Origin: Paenibacillus sp. GM2
Lineage (GTDB): Bacteria; Bacillota; Bacilli; Paenibacillales; Paenibacillaceae
Assembly: GCF_900069005.2 (NCBI RefSeq)
Contig: NZ_LN831279.1
Span: forward strand, 2,808,961 to 2,872,960
DNA length: 64,000 nt
Direction: 5' to 3'
In this document: positions 25,352 through 34,315 of the stretch, piece by piece
Numbering within the stretch: position 1 is the stretch's first letter
Layout of the letters: every line of letters starts with the position of its first letter
Translations under genes and position numbers: made by a program
The notes under the pieces: generated by a model
The model's input: only the letters and a program-made list of their open reading frames with translations
Database searches by the model: none
What the model was told of the DNA's origin: nothing

Positions 25352-26470
25352 TCAGTCTCCACGAAATGCCTTCTTCATGCGATCAAAAAAGGACTGCTCA
25401 TTCTCATGCGTCTGCTCTCCGCTAAGCGATGCGAATTGACGCAGCAACTCCTTCTGTTCGTCGTTCAGCTTGCTTGGAGTAATGACCACGACTTTGACAT
25501 GCTGATCGCCCTGGCCGACTCCACGCAATCTAGGAACACCTTTGCCTTTTAGACGGAAGAAAGTCCCTGTCTGCGTGCCGGCAGGTATTTTCAGCTTCAC
25601 TTTCTCGCTCAAGGTCGGAATCTCAATCTCATCGCCGAGGGCGGCCTGAGCAAAAGTAAGCGGTACTTCGCAATAAATGTCGTCGCCTTCACGCTCGAAG
25701 AAATCATGCGATTTCACATGAATGATAATGTACAAATCGCCGGCAGGGCCTCCGCGAAGCCCGCCTTCCCCTTCACCGGTCATGCGCATTTGTGAACCGT
25801 CATCCACACCCGCAGGTATACGGATATGAATCTTGCGCTGCTTCTTCACTTGCCCATTGCCGCCACAGGTTGGGCATTTCTCCTTAATGATCTTGCCCTT
25901 GCCGCCGCAGTTGCTGCATGCACGGCGATTGACCATGCGGCCAAACGGCGTGTTTTGTACCACTTCCTGCTGGCCGCTGCCATGGCAGACGGAGCAGGTC
26001 TCTGGCTTGGTTCCCGGCTTAGCCCCGGAGCCAAAGCAAGTGTCGCAGCTCTCCGTTCTTGGAATGCGTATATCCATCTCCTTGCCGAAGACGGCTTCCT
26101 TGAACTCGATCGTCAGATTGTATTGCAGATCATTTCCTCGCTGCGGCGCATTCGGATCACGGCGGCCTCCGCCGCCAAAGAACATATCAAAGATATCGCC
26201 AAAGCCACCGAAATCGCCGCCTTGGAAGCCTCCGCCCATCCCCTGGTTCGGATCAACATGTCCATATTGATCATAACGCGCCCGTTTGCCGCTATCACTC
26301 AGAACATCGTAGGCTTCCTTGACCTCTTTAAATTTATCCTCCGCATCGCTCGCCTTGTTTACGTCCGGATGATATTGGCGTGCCAGCTTGCGATATGCTT
26401 TCTTGATCTCATCCTCATTGGCGCTCTTGGACACACCAAGCACTTCATAATAATCTCGCTTCTCAGCCAT
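25352..26470 (-). CDS. dnaJ: Chaperone protein DnaJ
   Basis: Hsp40 co-chaperone that delivers clients to DnaK and stimulates its ATPase. The J domain (residues 1-70) contains the HPD triad in YHPDVNK. The Gly/Phe-rich segment (about 75-110) includes MFFGGGGRRD. Four CxxCxGxG zinc repeats are visible (CDTCFGSG, CSVCHGSG, CSNCGGKG, CPTCGGNG). The C-terminal substrate domain completes 372 residues, the normal length. The frame is open to 26554, but ATG 26470 gives the family start MAEKRDYYEVLGV. It is last in hrcA-grpE-dnaK-dnaJ. Confidence 0.97.
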   Translation of the reverse strand: MAEKRDYYEVLGVSKSANEDEIKKAYRKLARQYHPDVNKASDAEDKFKEVKEAYDVLSDSGKRARYDQYGHVDPNQGMGGGFQGGDFGGFGDIFDMFFGGGGRRDPNAPQRGNDLQYNLTIEFKEAVFGKEMDIRIPRTESCDTCFGSGAKPGTKPETCSVCHGSGQQEVVQNTPFGRMVNRRACSNCGGKGKIIKEKCPTCGGNGQVKKQRKIHIRIPAGVDDGSQMRMTGEGEGGLRGGPAGDLYIIIHVKSHDFFEREGDDIYCEVPLTFAQAALGDEIEIPTLSEKVKLKIPAGTQTGTFFRLKGKGVPRLRGVGQGDQHVKVVVITPSKLNDEQKELLRQFASLSGEQTHENEQSFFDRMKKAFRGD

Positions 26471-26534
26471 CCTTCCACCCCCGTTATCGCTTGATTGGCG
26501 TGCCGAAAGTTCATCTTCCCTTAATCCGGCAAAA

Positions 26535-26576
26535 GGAAAGTCAAAGCGCGTCAAATGCCCGACACTTTGACCTTCC
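26535..26576 (-). terminator. Hairpin between dnaK and dnaJ (possible attenuator)
   Basis: On the minus strand GGAAGGTCAAAG pairs with CTTTGACTTTCC (11 of 12), followed by TTTTGCC. It lies in the 159-bp gap between dnaK and dnaJ and could reduce read-through or mark a processing site. Confidence 0.45.
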
Positions 26577-26629
26577 CATTCACCAAAGCCTATTTCATAT
26601 CAAAATCGACCTATGAGCAGGCATGATTC

Positions 26630-28465
26630 TTATTGCTTATCGTCGTCCACAACTTCATAGTCTGCATCCACGACATTATCCTTCTTCGCACCGCCAGCTT
26701 GCCCTGCATCAGCATCGGCACCTGCTTGCGCCTGTGCTTGCTCGTACAGCTTCACGGACAGCTGTTGAACGATTTCTGTCAATTTCTCAGTAGCCGCTTT
26801 GATTGTATCTACATCGTCGCTTTCAACAGCTTTCTTCAGCTCTTCTTTGGCTGCTTCCGCTTTTTCTTTCTCGCCGGCATCGACCTTATCGCCAAGCTCT
26901 TTAATGGTCTTGTCAACGCTGTAGATCAATTGGTCAGCCGCATTTTTCGCTTCAACGAGCTCTTTGCGCTTCTTATCTTCTTCCGCATGCAGCTCGGCAT
27001 CTTTCATCATACGATCGATTTCTTCATCATTCAAGCCGCTGGAGGAAGTGATCGTAATCTTCTGGCTCTTGCCAGTGCCTTTATCCGTTGCGGATACATT
27101 AACGATGCCATTGGCATCGATGTCGAAGCTAACTTCGATTTGCGGCACACCGCGTGGAGCAAGCGGAATATCGCCCAGCATAAAGCGTCCCAGCGTCTTG
27201 TTGCCAGCGGCCATTTCACGTTCCCCTTGCAGAACGTGAATTTCTACGCTCGGCTGGTTATCCGCATAAGTTGAGAATACCTGCGATTTACTGGTTGGAA
27301 TCGTTGTATTACGCTCGATCATCTTCGTAAATACGCCACCAGCTGTCTCAATACCGAGGGACAGCGGAGTAACGTCGAGAAGTACTACGTCCTTCACGTC
27401 ACCGGTCAATACACCAGCTTGAACCGCAGCGCCAAGGGCAACTACTTCATCCGGGTTAACGCCTTTATGAGGCTCTTTGCCGGTTACTTTCTTAATCGCT
27501 TCCTGTACTGCAGGAATACGAGTCGATCCACCAACAAGAACTACCTTGTCGAGATCCGCAGGAGTCAAGCCTGCATCGCTCAGCGCACGGCGAGTTGGGC
27601 CCATCGTACGTTCAACAAGCTCTTCCGTCAATTCTTCGAACTTAGCACGAGTCAGATTCAACTCCAAGTGTTGAGGCACGCCATCAACAACAGTGATGAA
27701 CGGCAAGGAGATAGTCGTTGTAAGTACGCCGGACAATTCCTTCTTCGCTTTCTCCGCAGCGTCCTTCAAACGTTGTACTGCCGCTTTGTCCTTGCTCAGG
27801 TCGATGCCTTGATCCTTCTTGAATTCAGCAACCAGATAATCGATGATCGCTTGGTCAAAGTCATCGCCGCCCAGATTATTGTCACCACTCGTCGCTTTAA
27901 CTTCGAAGAAGCCGTCGCCAAGCTCAAGGATGGATACGTCGAACGTACCGCCGCCAAGGTCATAGACGAGGATCGTATGATCTTCCGCTTTTTCCATACC
28001 ATAAGCAAGCGCAGCTGCAGTAGGCTCGTTGACGATCCGAAGCACTTCGAGACCCGCAATTTTACCGGCATCTTTAGTCGCTTGACGCTGGCTATCGTTA
28101 AAATATGCAGGAACCGTAATAACCGCTTGGGTTACCGGCTGTCCCAGATAAGCCTCCGCATCGGATTTCAGCTTCTGCAAAATGATGGCCGAGATTTCTT
28201 GTGGGGTGTAGTCTTTACCATCAATGCTTACTTTATGGTTTGAACCCATATGTCTTTTAATAGAATTGATCGTACGGTCGGGATTTGTGATGGCTTGACG
28301 TTTTGCAGTCTCGCCGACGATCCGCTCGCCATCTTTCTTGAAACCTACTACGGAAGGGGTTGTACGCGCACCTTCAGGGTTAGGAATAACAACGGCTTCG
28401 CCGCCTTCCATAACTGCTACGCAGGAGTTTGTTGTACCAAGGTCAATACCAATAACTTTACTCAT
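26630..28465 (-). CDS. dnaK: Chaperone protein DnaK (Hsp70)
   Basis: ATP-driven Hsp70 chaperone, 611 residues. The N-terminal signature IGIDLGTTNSCVAV, the phosphate motifs VYDLGGGTFDVSIL (near 170) and VLVGGSTRIPAVQ (near 310), the interdomain linker VVLLDVTPLSLGIE (near 360) and the acidic tail VVDADYEVVDDDKQ are all present. The length matches Gram-positive DnaK (607-612). AAGGAGGATATCCCC lies before the ATG. It is in the class I heat-shock operon controlled by HrcA/CIRCE. Confidence 0.99.
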   Translation of the reverse strand: MSKVIGIDLGTTNSCVAVMEGGEAVVIPNPEGARTTPSVVGFKKDGERIVGETAKRQAITNPDRTINSIKRHMGSNHKVSIDGKDYTPQEISAIILQKLKSDAEAYLGQPVTQAVITVPAYFNDSQRQATKDAGKIAGLEVLRIVNEPTAAALAYGMEKAEDHTILVYDLGGGTFDVSILELGDGFFEVKATSGDNNLGGDDFDQAIIDYLVAEFKKDQGIDLSKDKAAVQRLKDAAEKAKKELSGVLTTTISLPFITVVDGVPQHLELNLTRAKFEELTEELVERTMGPTRRALSDAGLTPADLDKVVLVGGSTRIPAVQEAIKKVTGKEPHKGVNPDEVVALGAAVQAGVLTGDVKDVVLLDVTPLSLGIETAGGVFTKMIERNTTIPTSKSQVFSTYADNQPSVEIHVLQGEREMAAGNKTLGRFMLGDIPLAPRGVPQIEVSFDIDANGIVNVSATDKGTGKSQKITITSSSGLNDEEIDRMMKDAELHAEEDKKRKELVEAKNAADQLIYSVDKTIKELGDKVDAGEKEKAEAAKEELKKAVESDDVDTIKAATEKLTEIVQQLSVKLYEQAQAQAGADADAGQAGGAKKDNVVDADYEVVDDDKQ

Positions 28466-28557
28466 GGGGATATCCTCCTTAAATAGTTCATATCGTAAAA
28501 ACAGCTTTGCAAATTTAGCAGCTCAATCTTAGCCGCCAGAATGGGTACCCATAGCGA

Positions 28558-29160
28558 TTAACCGCTAACCTTAACCATGGCTGGGCGCAGCACTTTATCC
28601 TTGAGCAGATATCCACTCTGAACTTCCTCAACGACGATGCCAGCTTCGTATTCATCCGAATCCACCTGCATGATGGCTTGATGGTATTCTGGATTAAACA
28701 CTTCGCCGACAGTCTCCATTTTCTTCAACCCTTCGGACTGAAGTACGTTCTCAAATTGGCGGATAATCATCTCAACGCCTTTGGAATATGCGACAACTGC
28801 TTCATTGTCACTTACTGTTCCCAAAGCTCTCTCGAAGTTATCGATAACAGGAAGAAGCTCGGAGATCAGCTTGGCTGAAGCATATTTAGCCAGTTCTTCC
28901 TTCTCCTTCAGCGTACGGCGGCGGAAATTATCATAATCAGCCTGAACGCGCAAGATCCGCTGCTGCTGCTCTTCCAGTTCAGCCCGAAGGTTATCAAGCT
29001 CTACGTTTGCTTCCTCATTCGCAGCGTCGGTTGGCACCGCTTCGGCTTCCGGTGCTGTCTGACCCTCCGCCTCATGACTTTGATCTTGATTCACATCCAC
29101 GCCATGATTCAATTCTTCCTCTTGATTCGTTGCATCTTGAACAGGCTGTTGTTCCTTCAA
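28558..29160 (-). CDS. grpE: Nucleotide exchange factor GrpE
   Basis: Dimeric nucleotide-exchange factor for DnaK, 200 residues. The first 50 residues are acidic and Gln/Glu-rich, then comes a long coiled coil (LDNLRAELEEQQQRILRVQADYDNFRRR), and the C-terminal beta domain contains FNPEYHQAIM and GYLLKDKVLRPAMVKVS, the GrpE signature. AAGGAGGTGACATC lies before the ATG. It sits 33 bp downstream of hrcA and 92 bp upstream of dnaK. Confidence 0.98.
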   Translation of the reverse strand: MKEQQPVQDATNQEEELNHGVDVNQDQSHEAEGQTAPEAEAVPTDAANEEANVELDNLRAELEEQQQRILRVQADYDNFRRRTLKEKEELAKYASAKLISELLPVIDNFERALGTVSDNEAVVAYSKGVEMIIRQFENVLQSEGLKKMETVGEVFNPEYHQAIMQVDSDEYEAGIVVEEVQSGYLLKDKVLRPAMVKVSG

Positions 29161-29193
29161 GATGTCACCTCCTTGACTTACATTCGCTAATAG

Positions 29194-30231
29194 TTACTTG
29201 TCATGCTTTTTGGTAAAAAACTGGGTCAAATTCTTGGACAATATATCCAAAATCGGTATCACCCGAGCATAATCCATCCGGGTAGGTCCCAATATACCAA
29301 TCGTTCCAACAGATTCACCTTCGATCGCATAGGTTGCAGTAATCAAACTGCAATTAGCAAAGGCATCATGATTAATCTCGGAACCAATGCGCACTTGAAT
29401 GCCGGTGCCTATAGAAGCAGAAGCCAGCATCTTCATTAATGTCGGTGTCTGCTCGAACAGATCAAGGATGTCTTTGATTTTGTCAACATCCCGGAACTCC
29501 GGTTGTGTCAGCATGTTCGTAGCTCCGCTAAGGAATAGACGTTGGCCATCCTGCCCGTTGTCGAAGGCTTCATCAAGCACCTTCGTCAGCTCTTCAAAAT
29601 GCGTCACATAGCGCTGCATTTCCTGGCCAAGCTCATTATACAGAGCAGACTTCAACTTATAGATCGGAACTCCCGCCAATTTGTAATTCAGCAAATTGAC
29701 GACCTTCTCCATCTCCGAGACTGAGACGCCGGACGGAATCTTCACCGTCTTGTTCTCTACCTGTCCCGTGCTCGTCACAATAATCGCTACCGCCGTATCA
29801 TCGGACAATGGGAGCAGTTGAAAATGACGCAAAGACGTATGAAAAACTTCCGGCCCAAGCAGGATGGAAGTGTAATTCGTCATATGGGAAAGAATCGTTC
29901 CGGCATGCTGGACAACCTGTTCAAGTGCATTTAGTTTTTCCGCAAAGAACATTTTCATTGTAGCGAGTTCTTCAGGAGCAAGCAAATCTAATGGGGACAA
30001 GTGGTCCACATAATACCGATAACCCTTATGGGACGGAATACGTCCGGCCGAGGTATGCGGCTGTTCAAGAAACCCCAGCTCCTCAAGATCTGCCATCTCG
30101 TTACGGATCGTAGCGGGACTGTACCCGACATCGCCACGTTTGGAGATGCTTCGGGACCCCACTGGTTCCGCAGAGCGAATATAGTCGTCTACTATAGCAT
30201 TCAAAATCATTCTCTGGCGTTCCGTCAACAT
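29194..30231 (-). CDS. hrcA: Heat-inducible transcription repressor HrcA
   Basis: Repressor of class I heat-shock genes that binds CIRCE and depends on GroEL for activity. An N-terminal winged helix (MLTERQRMILNAIVDDYIRS...SPATIRNEMADLEELGFL, residues 1-75) is followed by the dimerisation domain, ending with IGILGPTRMDYARVIPILD. The frame is open to 30252, but ATG 30231 has TAGGAGGGA 5 nt upstream and matches the family start, giving 345 residues. The CIRCE element lies 38 bp upstream, so it represses its own operon. Confidence 0.97.
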   Translation of the reverse strand: MLTERQRMILNAIVDDYIRSAEPVGSRSISKRGDVGYSPATIRNEMADLEELGFLEQPHTSAGRIPSHKGYRYYVDHLSPLDLLAPEELATMKMFFAEKLNALEQVVQHAGTILSHMTNYTSILLGPEVFHTSLRHFQLLPLSDDTAVAIIVTSTGQVENKTVKIPSGVSVSEMEKVVNLLNYKLAGVPIYKLKSALYNELGQEMQRYVTHFEELTKVLDEAFDNGQDGQRLFLSGATNMLTQPEFRDVDKIKDILDLFEQTPTLMKMLASASIGTGIQVRIGSEINHDAFANCSLITATYAIEGESVGTIGILGPTRMDYARVIPILDILSKNLTQFFTKKHDK

Positions 30232-30268
30232 GGAAATCCCTCCTAGATCCAAGATTTTGATCAGGCCG

Positions 30269-30295
30269 TTAGCACTCGGTCGAGTCGAGTGCTAA
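30269..30295. promoter_or_regulatory. CIRCE operator (HrcA binding site)
   Basis: TTAGCACTC-N9-GAGTGCTAA is a perfect match to the CIRCE consensus, located between the hrcA promoter and its start codon. Confidence 0.98.
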
Positions 30296-30306
30296 ACCCT
30301 ATTACA

Positions 30307-30336
30307 AAAATACCAAACCAACCTGACGATTGTCAA
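30307..30336 (-). promoter_or_regulatory. Sigma-A promoter of the hrcA operon
   Basis: On the minus strand a perfect TTGACA (30331-30336) is followed 18 bp later by TATTTT (30307-30312). The predicted start of transcription falls within or next to CIRCE, as expected. Confidence 0.75.
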
Positions 30337-30337
30337 G

Positions 30338-30805
30338 TCAGTCCAGTATCTTGAGTACTGCTATTTCATCGCAAGCATGCTGCTTGGAACAGTTCACGCA
30401 ATCCGTCCATACTTTCTCCGGGAAGATCTCTTTCTCTACAACATCGAAGCCATTTTTCAAAAAGAAGGAAACCTCATAAGTCAGCGCCATAACCTTCGGT
30501 ATCCCTTGCGCTCTCGCTTCTTCCACCAATTGCTTAACAAGCATGGAGCCAAGCCCCTGCCCTTTATAGCCTTCGGCGATGCCGAGCGAACGGATCTCCA
30601 CCAGCTCGTCGCCCAATTTGCAAAGTGATCCGCAACCTACGACAGCTCCATCCACCTCAGTTACCACAAAGTCATTAATCAGCCGTTCCAGCACTTTACG
30701 GGAGCGCGGCAGCATAATTCCTTTCCGTGCATAATCATCAATCAGTAAGTATAATTGCTCTACATCCTCAAGTGTTGCTCTTCTGCTTACCGCAACGGCT
30801 GGCAT
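30338..30805 (-). CDS. GNAT acetyltransferase, N-acetylglutamate-synthase-like
   Basis: 155-residue single-domain GNAT. The acetyl-CoA loop is GYKGQGLGSMLV (near 82-93), preceded by the strand VEIRSLGIAEG. The C-terminal part reads ALTYEVSFFLKNGFDVVEKE, then EKVWTDCVNC and a third Cys in HACDE. This tail is the pattern of short ArgA-type N-acetylglutamate synthases, the first step of arginine synthesis, but a different amine acceptor cannot be excluded. GAGGGGGAGAAG lies before the ATG. It has its own promoter (30851-30879). Its stop is only 2 bp from the -35 of the hrcA promoter. Confidence 0.72.
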   Translation of the reverse strand: MPAVAVSRRATLEDVEQLYLLIDDYARKGIMLPRSRKVLERLINDFVVTEVDGAVVGCGSLCKLGDELVEIRSLGIAEGYKGQGLGSMLVKQLVEEARAQGIPKVMALTYEVSFFLKNGFDVVEKEIFPEKVWTDCVNCSKQHACDEIAVLKILD

Positions 30806-30850
30806 AGCTTCTCCCCCTCAAATCCCAACTTCCAATATTTAATACGAATA

Positions 30851-30879
30851 AATATACATGATGACGTATAAAACTGCAA
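30851..30879 (-). promoter_or_regulatory. Promoter of the GNAT gene
   Basis: On the minus strand TTGCAG (30874-30879) and TATATT (30851-30856) are exactly 17 bp apart, 46 bp before the ATG. Confidence 0.65.
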
Positions 30880-30931
30880 GAGGGAAAATTCGTTCTATTC
30901 TGTGGGCTCTGAGCAATAGCCCATATATAAT

Positions 30932-30977
30932 GAAAGAACAAAGGAAATCGCCAAAATGACGAGATCTTTGTTCTTCA
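30932..30977 (-). terminator. Hairpin after hemW
   Basis: AGAACAAAG pairs with CTTTGTTCT, 14 bp past the hemW stop on the minus strand. It is followed by TTCATTATAT, a weak T-tract. Confidence 0.45.
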
Positions 30978-30990
30978 TTTGAGCTAATAT

Positions 30991-32214
30991 TTATTTAGGC
31001 TCTGTGAGAGTGTCGATAAACTCGGCAAATACCTCATTGCCGAATAAAATCCCTTTTTCACTAAGCCGGTAACCCCCCTCATCCTCATGGCGCTCAAGCA
31101 ATCCGGATTCGACCATCTTGCGTAAATGACTGCCGAACATATCCTCAAGCTTGACTACAAATTGGGCCTCAAAATCGGCATTACGAATCCCATCCAGCAT
31201 ACGCAGACCAACCATCATGAAGTCCTCCATCGCTTCCTCGCGAGGAACCGTAAACTGATCCAGACGTGGGAGCCGCGTATTCGCCGCTTCTACGTAGGGG
31301 TTAACTCCTTTGATGTTAATATGACGCTGGTGGCCTACATATCCGTGCGCTCCAGCCCCAAAGCCATAGTAATCCTCATTTCGCCAATATGTGATGTTAT
31401 GGCGGCTCTCATAGCCCGGCTTGGCAAAATTGCTGATCTCATACTGCTTATATCCCGCTTCCTTCATCCGCTCCATCAGCAGTAAATACATCTTCAATTC
31501 AGCCTCTTCATCCGGAAGCGGAAGTTGATTCTTCTGATACAGCGTATGGAACAGGGTATTCTCTTCTACCTTCAGGCTGTAGATCGAGTAATGCGGCAGC
31601 CCAAGCGCGAGCGCCTTTTGTACACTGTATTCAAGCATCTCCACGGTCTGATTCGGCAGGCCAAACATCAGATCGATCGAGAGATTATGCAGTCCTGCCT
31701 TATGGGCATTCTCCAGGCTGCGGTACACATCATCAGTATTGTGAATACGGCCGATTCCGGACAATAGCTCATTCTGGAACGCCTGAACCCCGAAGCTGAC
31801 CCGATTCACACCGCCCTCACGCATGACCTTTAGCTTCTCCAAATCGGTCGTCCCTGGATTGGCTTCCATCGAGAACTCGATATCCGGTGCAAAGTTTGGA
31901 AAATGCTTGCGCACAGAAGCGAGGAAGAACTCCATCTCCTGCGGGTTCAATACGGTAGGCGTGCCTCCACCCACGAAAATGCTGCGAATTTCCTCCGGAG
32001 GTGTATGGCTGACGGTAAGCTCCATCTCATGGTCCAATGCCCGCAAATAGTCCATCACCGGTTGGTCCTTCAGCACATACGAATTGAAATCGCAATAGAA
32101 GCATTTATTTGTGCAGAAGGGAATATGAATATAAACCGCCTTGGGAGCGGATGATTTCACTTCAATGTCCTGTTCAGGCATTCCTTGTCCTTCATTATTT
32201 ATTCTATGGTTCAC
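30991..32214 (-). CDS. hemW: HemW-type radical SAM protein (heme chaperone)
   Basis: Radical-SAM protein formerly annotated as oxygen-independent coproporphyrinogen oxidase; HemW proteins bind and deliver heme. The cluster motif CTNKCFYCDF near residues 34-43 is the HemW form. FVGGGTPTVL, SMEANPGT and VSFGVQAF follow in order, and the C-terminal HemN_C domain completes 407 residues. The start is GTG 32214 with AGGAGG 7 nt upstream. In Bacillus it lies between lepA and hrcA, as here, but in this genome a GNAT gene and terminators separate the three. Confidence 0.93.
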   Translation of the reverse strand: MNHRINNEGQGMPEQDIEVKSSAPKAVYIHIPFCTNKCFYCDFNSYVLKDQPVMDYLRALDHEMELTVSHTPPEEIRSIFVGGGTPTVLNPQEMEFFLASVRKHFPNFAPDIEFSMEANPGTTDLEKLKVMREGGVNRVSFGVQAFQNELLSGIGRIHNTDDVYRSLENAHKAGLHNLSIDLMFGLPNQTVEMLEYSVQKALALGLPHYSIYSLKVEENTLFHTLYQKNQLPLPDEEAELKMYLLLMERMKEAGYKQYEISNFAKPGYESRHNITYWRNEDYYGFGAGAHGYVGHQRHINIKGVNPYVEAANTRLPRLDQFTVPREEAMEDFMMVGLRMLDGIRNADFEAQFVVKLEDMFGSHLRKMVESGLLERHEDEGGYRLSEKGILFGNEVFAEFIDTLTEPK

Positions 32215-32239
32215 GGCAATGCCTCCTAAATAGTATATG

Positions 32240-32323
32240 GTTCGAAAAGTCCGCTTTTAATAAGAAATCTGATCCAAGCCATTCAAGGCTGATCGACTGT
32301 GATTCAAAGGCAGCTCTGTCTTT
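32240..32323. repeat. Short member of the AGTCCGCTTTT repeat family
   Basis: GTTCGAAAAGTCCGCTTTT begins an ~80-bp stretch in the lepA-hemW gap, which ends with CAAAGGCAGCTCTGTCTTT. It aligns along its length with 37600-37680 (shared landmarks TCCGCTTTTA, AAGCCATTCAA versus AAGTCATCCAA, CGACTGTG versus CGACCGTG, CAAAGGCAG versus CAAAAGCAG). Confidence 0.6.
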
Positions 32324-32336
32324 ATGCTCGCTTATA

Positions 32337-32364
32337 AGTCAAAAGGAAAGCCCGAAGGCTTCCC
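32337..32364 (-). terminator. Terminator of lepA
   Basis: On the minus strand GGAAGCC-TTCG-GGCTTTCC is a stem capped by a UUCG loop and followed by TTTT, about 26 bp past the lepA stop. Confidence 0.8.
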
Positions 32365-32389
32365 CCTATTGAAGTTGAAGATATCTCTT

Positions 32390-34207
32390 CTATTTATCAT
32401 CAATCTTGAGTACAGCCATAAACGCTTCCTGCGGTACTTCAACACTGCCGACCTGCTTCATCCGCTTCTTGCCTTCCTTCTGCTTCTCGAGCAGCTTCCG
32501 CTTCCGCGAGATGTCACCGCCGTAACACTTGGCAAGCACGTTCTTGCGCATGGCCTTAACAGTCTCCCGGGCGATAATCTTTGTTCCTACTGAAGCCTGG
32601 ATCGGCACCTCGAACATCTGGCGCGGGATCAGCTCGCGCAGCTTCTCGCAGATGATCCGGCCGCGATGATACGCCTTCTCGCGGTGAACGATAAAGGACA
32701 GAGCATCGACCTGCTCGCCGTTAAGCAGAATATCCATCTTCACCAGATTGGATTTGCGGTAGCCGGAAATTTCGTAATCGAAGGAGGCGTAGCCTTTCGT
32801 GCTCGATTTCAACTGATCAAAGAAATCATAGACGATCTCCGAGAGCGGAATTTGGTACGTAATCGTCACACGGGTCGTATCAAGATACTCCATGTTGACG
32901 AATTCACCGCGCTTGGTTTGGCAGAGCTCCATCACGGTACCGACAAAATCATTAGGTACAATGATCGCCGCTTTGACGTAAGGCTCTTCCACATATTCAA
33001 TCTTGCCGATCTCCGGATAATTAGACGGGTTGTCAATCGTAATCATCTCGCCATTAGTCAGCGTGATATGATAGATAACGCTTGGTGCCGTCGTAATCAG
33101 CGGAATATTGAACTCACGTTCGATCCGTTCCTGGATAACATCCATATGAAGCAAACCGAGGAATCCGCAACGGAAGCCGAAGCCGAGGGCACTGGAAGTC
33201 TCCGGCTCGAAGCTAAGCGATGCATCGTTCAGCTGCAGCTTCTCCAAGGCCTCACGAAGATCGTTATAATCCGAGGATTCGATCGGATAGAGACCGCAGA
33301 ACACCATCGGATTAATCTTGCGATAGCCTGGCAGCGGCTCTAAAGTCGGATTCTTGGCATCTGTTACCGTATCACCGACCCGAGTATCTCCGACATGCTT
33401 GATCCCGGCGACGATAAATCCAACATCGCCAACGTTTAATTCATCAACAATGGTCATCCGCGGCTTGAAGGCACCCACTTCGATAACCTCAAACACCTTT
33501 TCGGTAGCCATCATTTTAATTTTGGAACCCGCCTTGATTTGACCGTCCACAACACGCACATAGACGATAACGCCCTTGTACGGGTCATAATGCGAGTCAA
33601 AAATCAGCGCCTTCAGCGGCTGATCCGGCTCGCCGGTTGGTGCCGGCACCTTCTGTACGACCTGCTCCAGAATCTCCTTGATCCCGATGCCTGCTTTTGC
33701 AGAAGCATGAACCGCCTCACTGGCATCGAGCCCGATTACCTCTTCAATCTCTTCTTTCACACGTTCCGGATCCGCACTTGGCAGGTCAATCTTGTTGATA
33801 ACCGGAAGTATCTCCAGATCGTTATCAAGCGCTAAGTACACGTTAGCAAGCGTCTGCGCTTCAATTCCCTGCGCCGCATCTACGACGAGCAGAGCGCCTT
33901 CACAAGCCGCGAGGCTGCGCGATACTTCATACGTAAAGTCCACATGTCCCGGGGTGTCAATCAGGTTAAGAATGTATTCCTCACCATCATCGGCCTTATA
34001 GGACAGCCGAACCGCTTGCAGCTTAATCGTGATGCCGCGTTCCCGTTCCAGATCCATATTATCGAGCACCTGCTCCTGCATTTCGCGGGAGGTGAGCGCG
34101 CCGGTATATTCGAGAATCCGGTCAGCTAATGTCGATTTCCCATGGTCTATATGTGCAATGATACTGAAATTACGAATTTTTTGTTGTCGAAGCTTAATAT
34201 CTGTCAT
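32390..34207 (-). CDS. lepA: Elongation factor 4 (LepA, ribosomal back-translocase)
   Basis: Translational GTPase related to EF-G, 605 residues. G1 is AHIDHGKST (about residues 18-26). Also present are the RGITI switch, DTPGHVDF (G3), NKIDLPSADP (G4) and the LepA-specific C-terminal domain ending GSVEVPQEAFMAVLKID. The frame is open to 34240, but ATG 34207 gives the family start MTDIKLRQQKIRNFSIIAH with a GGGGGTAAGGA site upstream. A promoter with perfect TATAAT lies 40 bp upstream. In Bacillus, lepA directly follows spoIIP/yqxA; here the accessory block 34.3-41.1 kb intervenes. Confidence 0.98.
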   Translation of the reverse strand: MTDIKLRQQKIRNFSIIAHIDHGKSTLADRILEYTGALTSREMQEQVLDNMDLERERGITIKLQAVRLSYKADDGEEYILNLIDTPGHVDFTYEVSRSLAACEGALLVVDAAQGIEAQTLANVYLALDNDLEILPVINKIDLPSADPERVKEEIEEVIGLDASEAVHASAKAGIGIKEILEQVVQKVPAPTGEPDQPLKALIFDSHYDPYKGVIVYVRVVDGQIKAGSKIKMMATEKVFEVIEVGAFKPRMTIVDELNVGDVGFIVAGIKHVGDTRVGDTVTDAKNPTLEPLPGYRKINPMVFCGLYPIESSDYNDLREALEKLQLNDASLSFEPETSSALGFGFRCGFLGLLHMDVIQERIEREFNIPLITTAPSVIYHITLTNGEMITIDNPSNYPEIGKIEYVEEPYVKAAIIVPNDFVGTVMELCQTKRGEFVNMEYLDTTRVTITYQIPLSEIVYDFFDQLKSSTKGYASFDYEISGYRKSNLVKMDILLNGEQVDALSFIVHREKAYHRGRIICEKLRELIPRQMFEVPIQASVGTKIIARETVKAMRKNVLAKCYGGDISRKRKLLEKQKEGKKRMKQVGSVEVPQEAFMAVLKIDDK

Positions 34208-34247
34208 CCTTACCCCCACCACAAAATCCTTTGAGTACAATCAATTC

Positions 34248-34276
34248 ATTATATCAGTTGCAAGGACGGACAGCAA
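34248..34276 (-). promoter_or_regulatory. Sigma-A promoter of lepA
   Basis: On the minus strand TTGCTG (34271-34276) and TATAAT (34248-34253) are 17 bp apart. Confidence 0.75.
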
Positions 34277-34315
34277 TTAGACAATTGTAAAAGCTGCATT
34301 TACATAAATAACCGG

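Noticed and set aside
32666..33343. 225-codon plus-strand ORF opposite lepA
   Set aside because: It is a shadow of a well-identified housekeeping gene.
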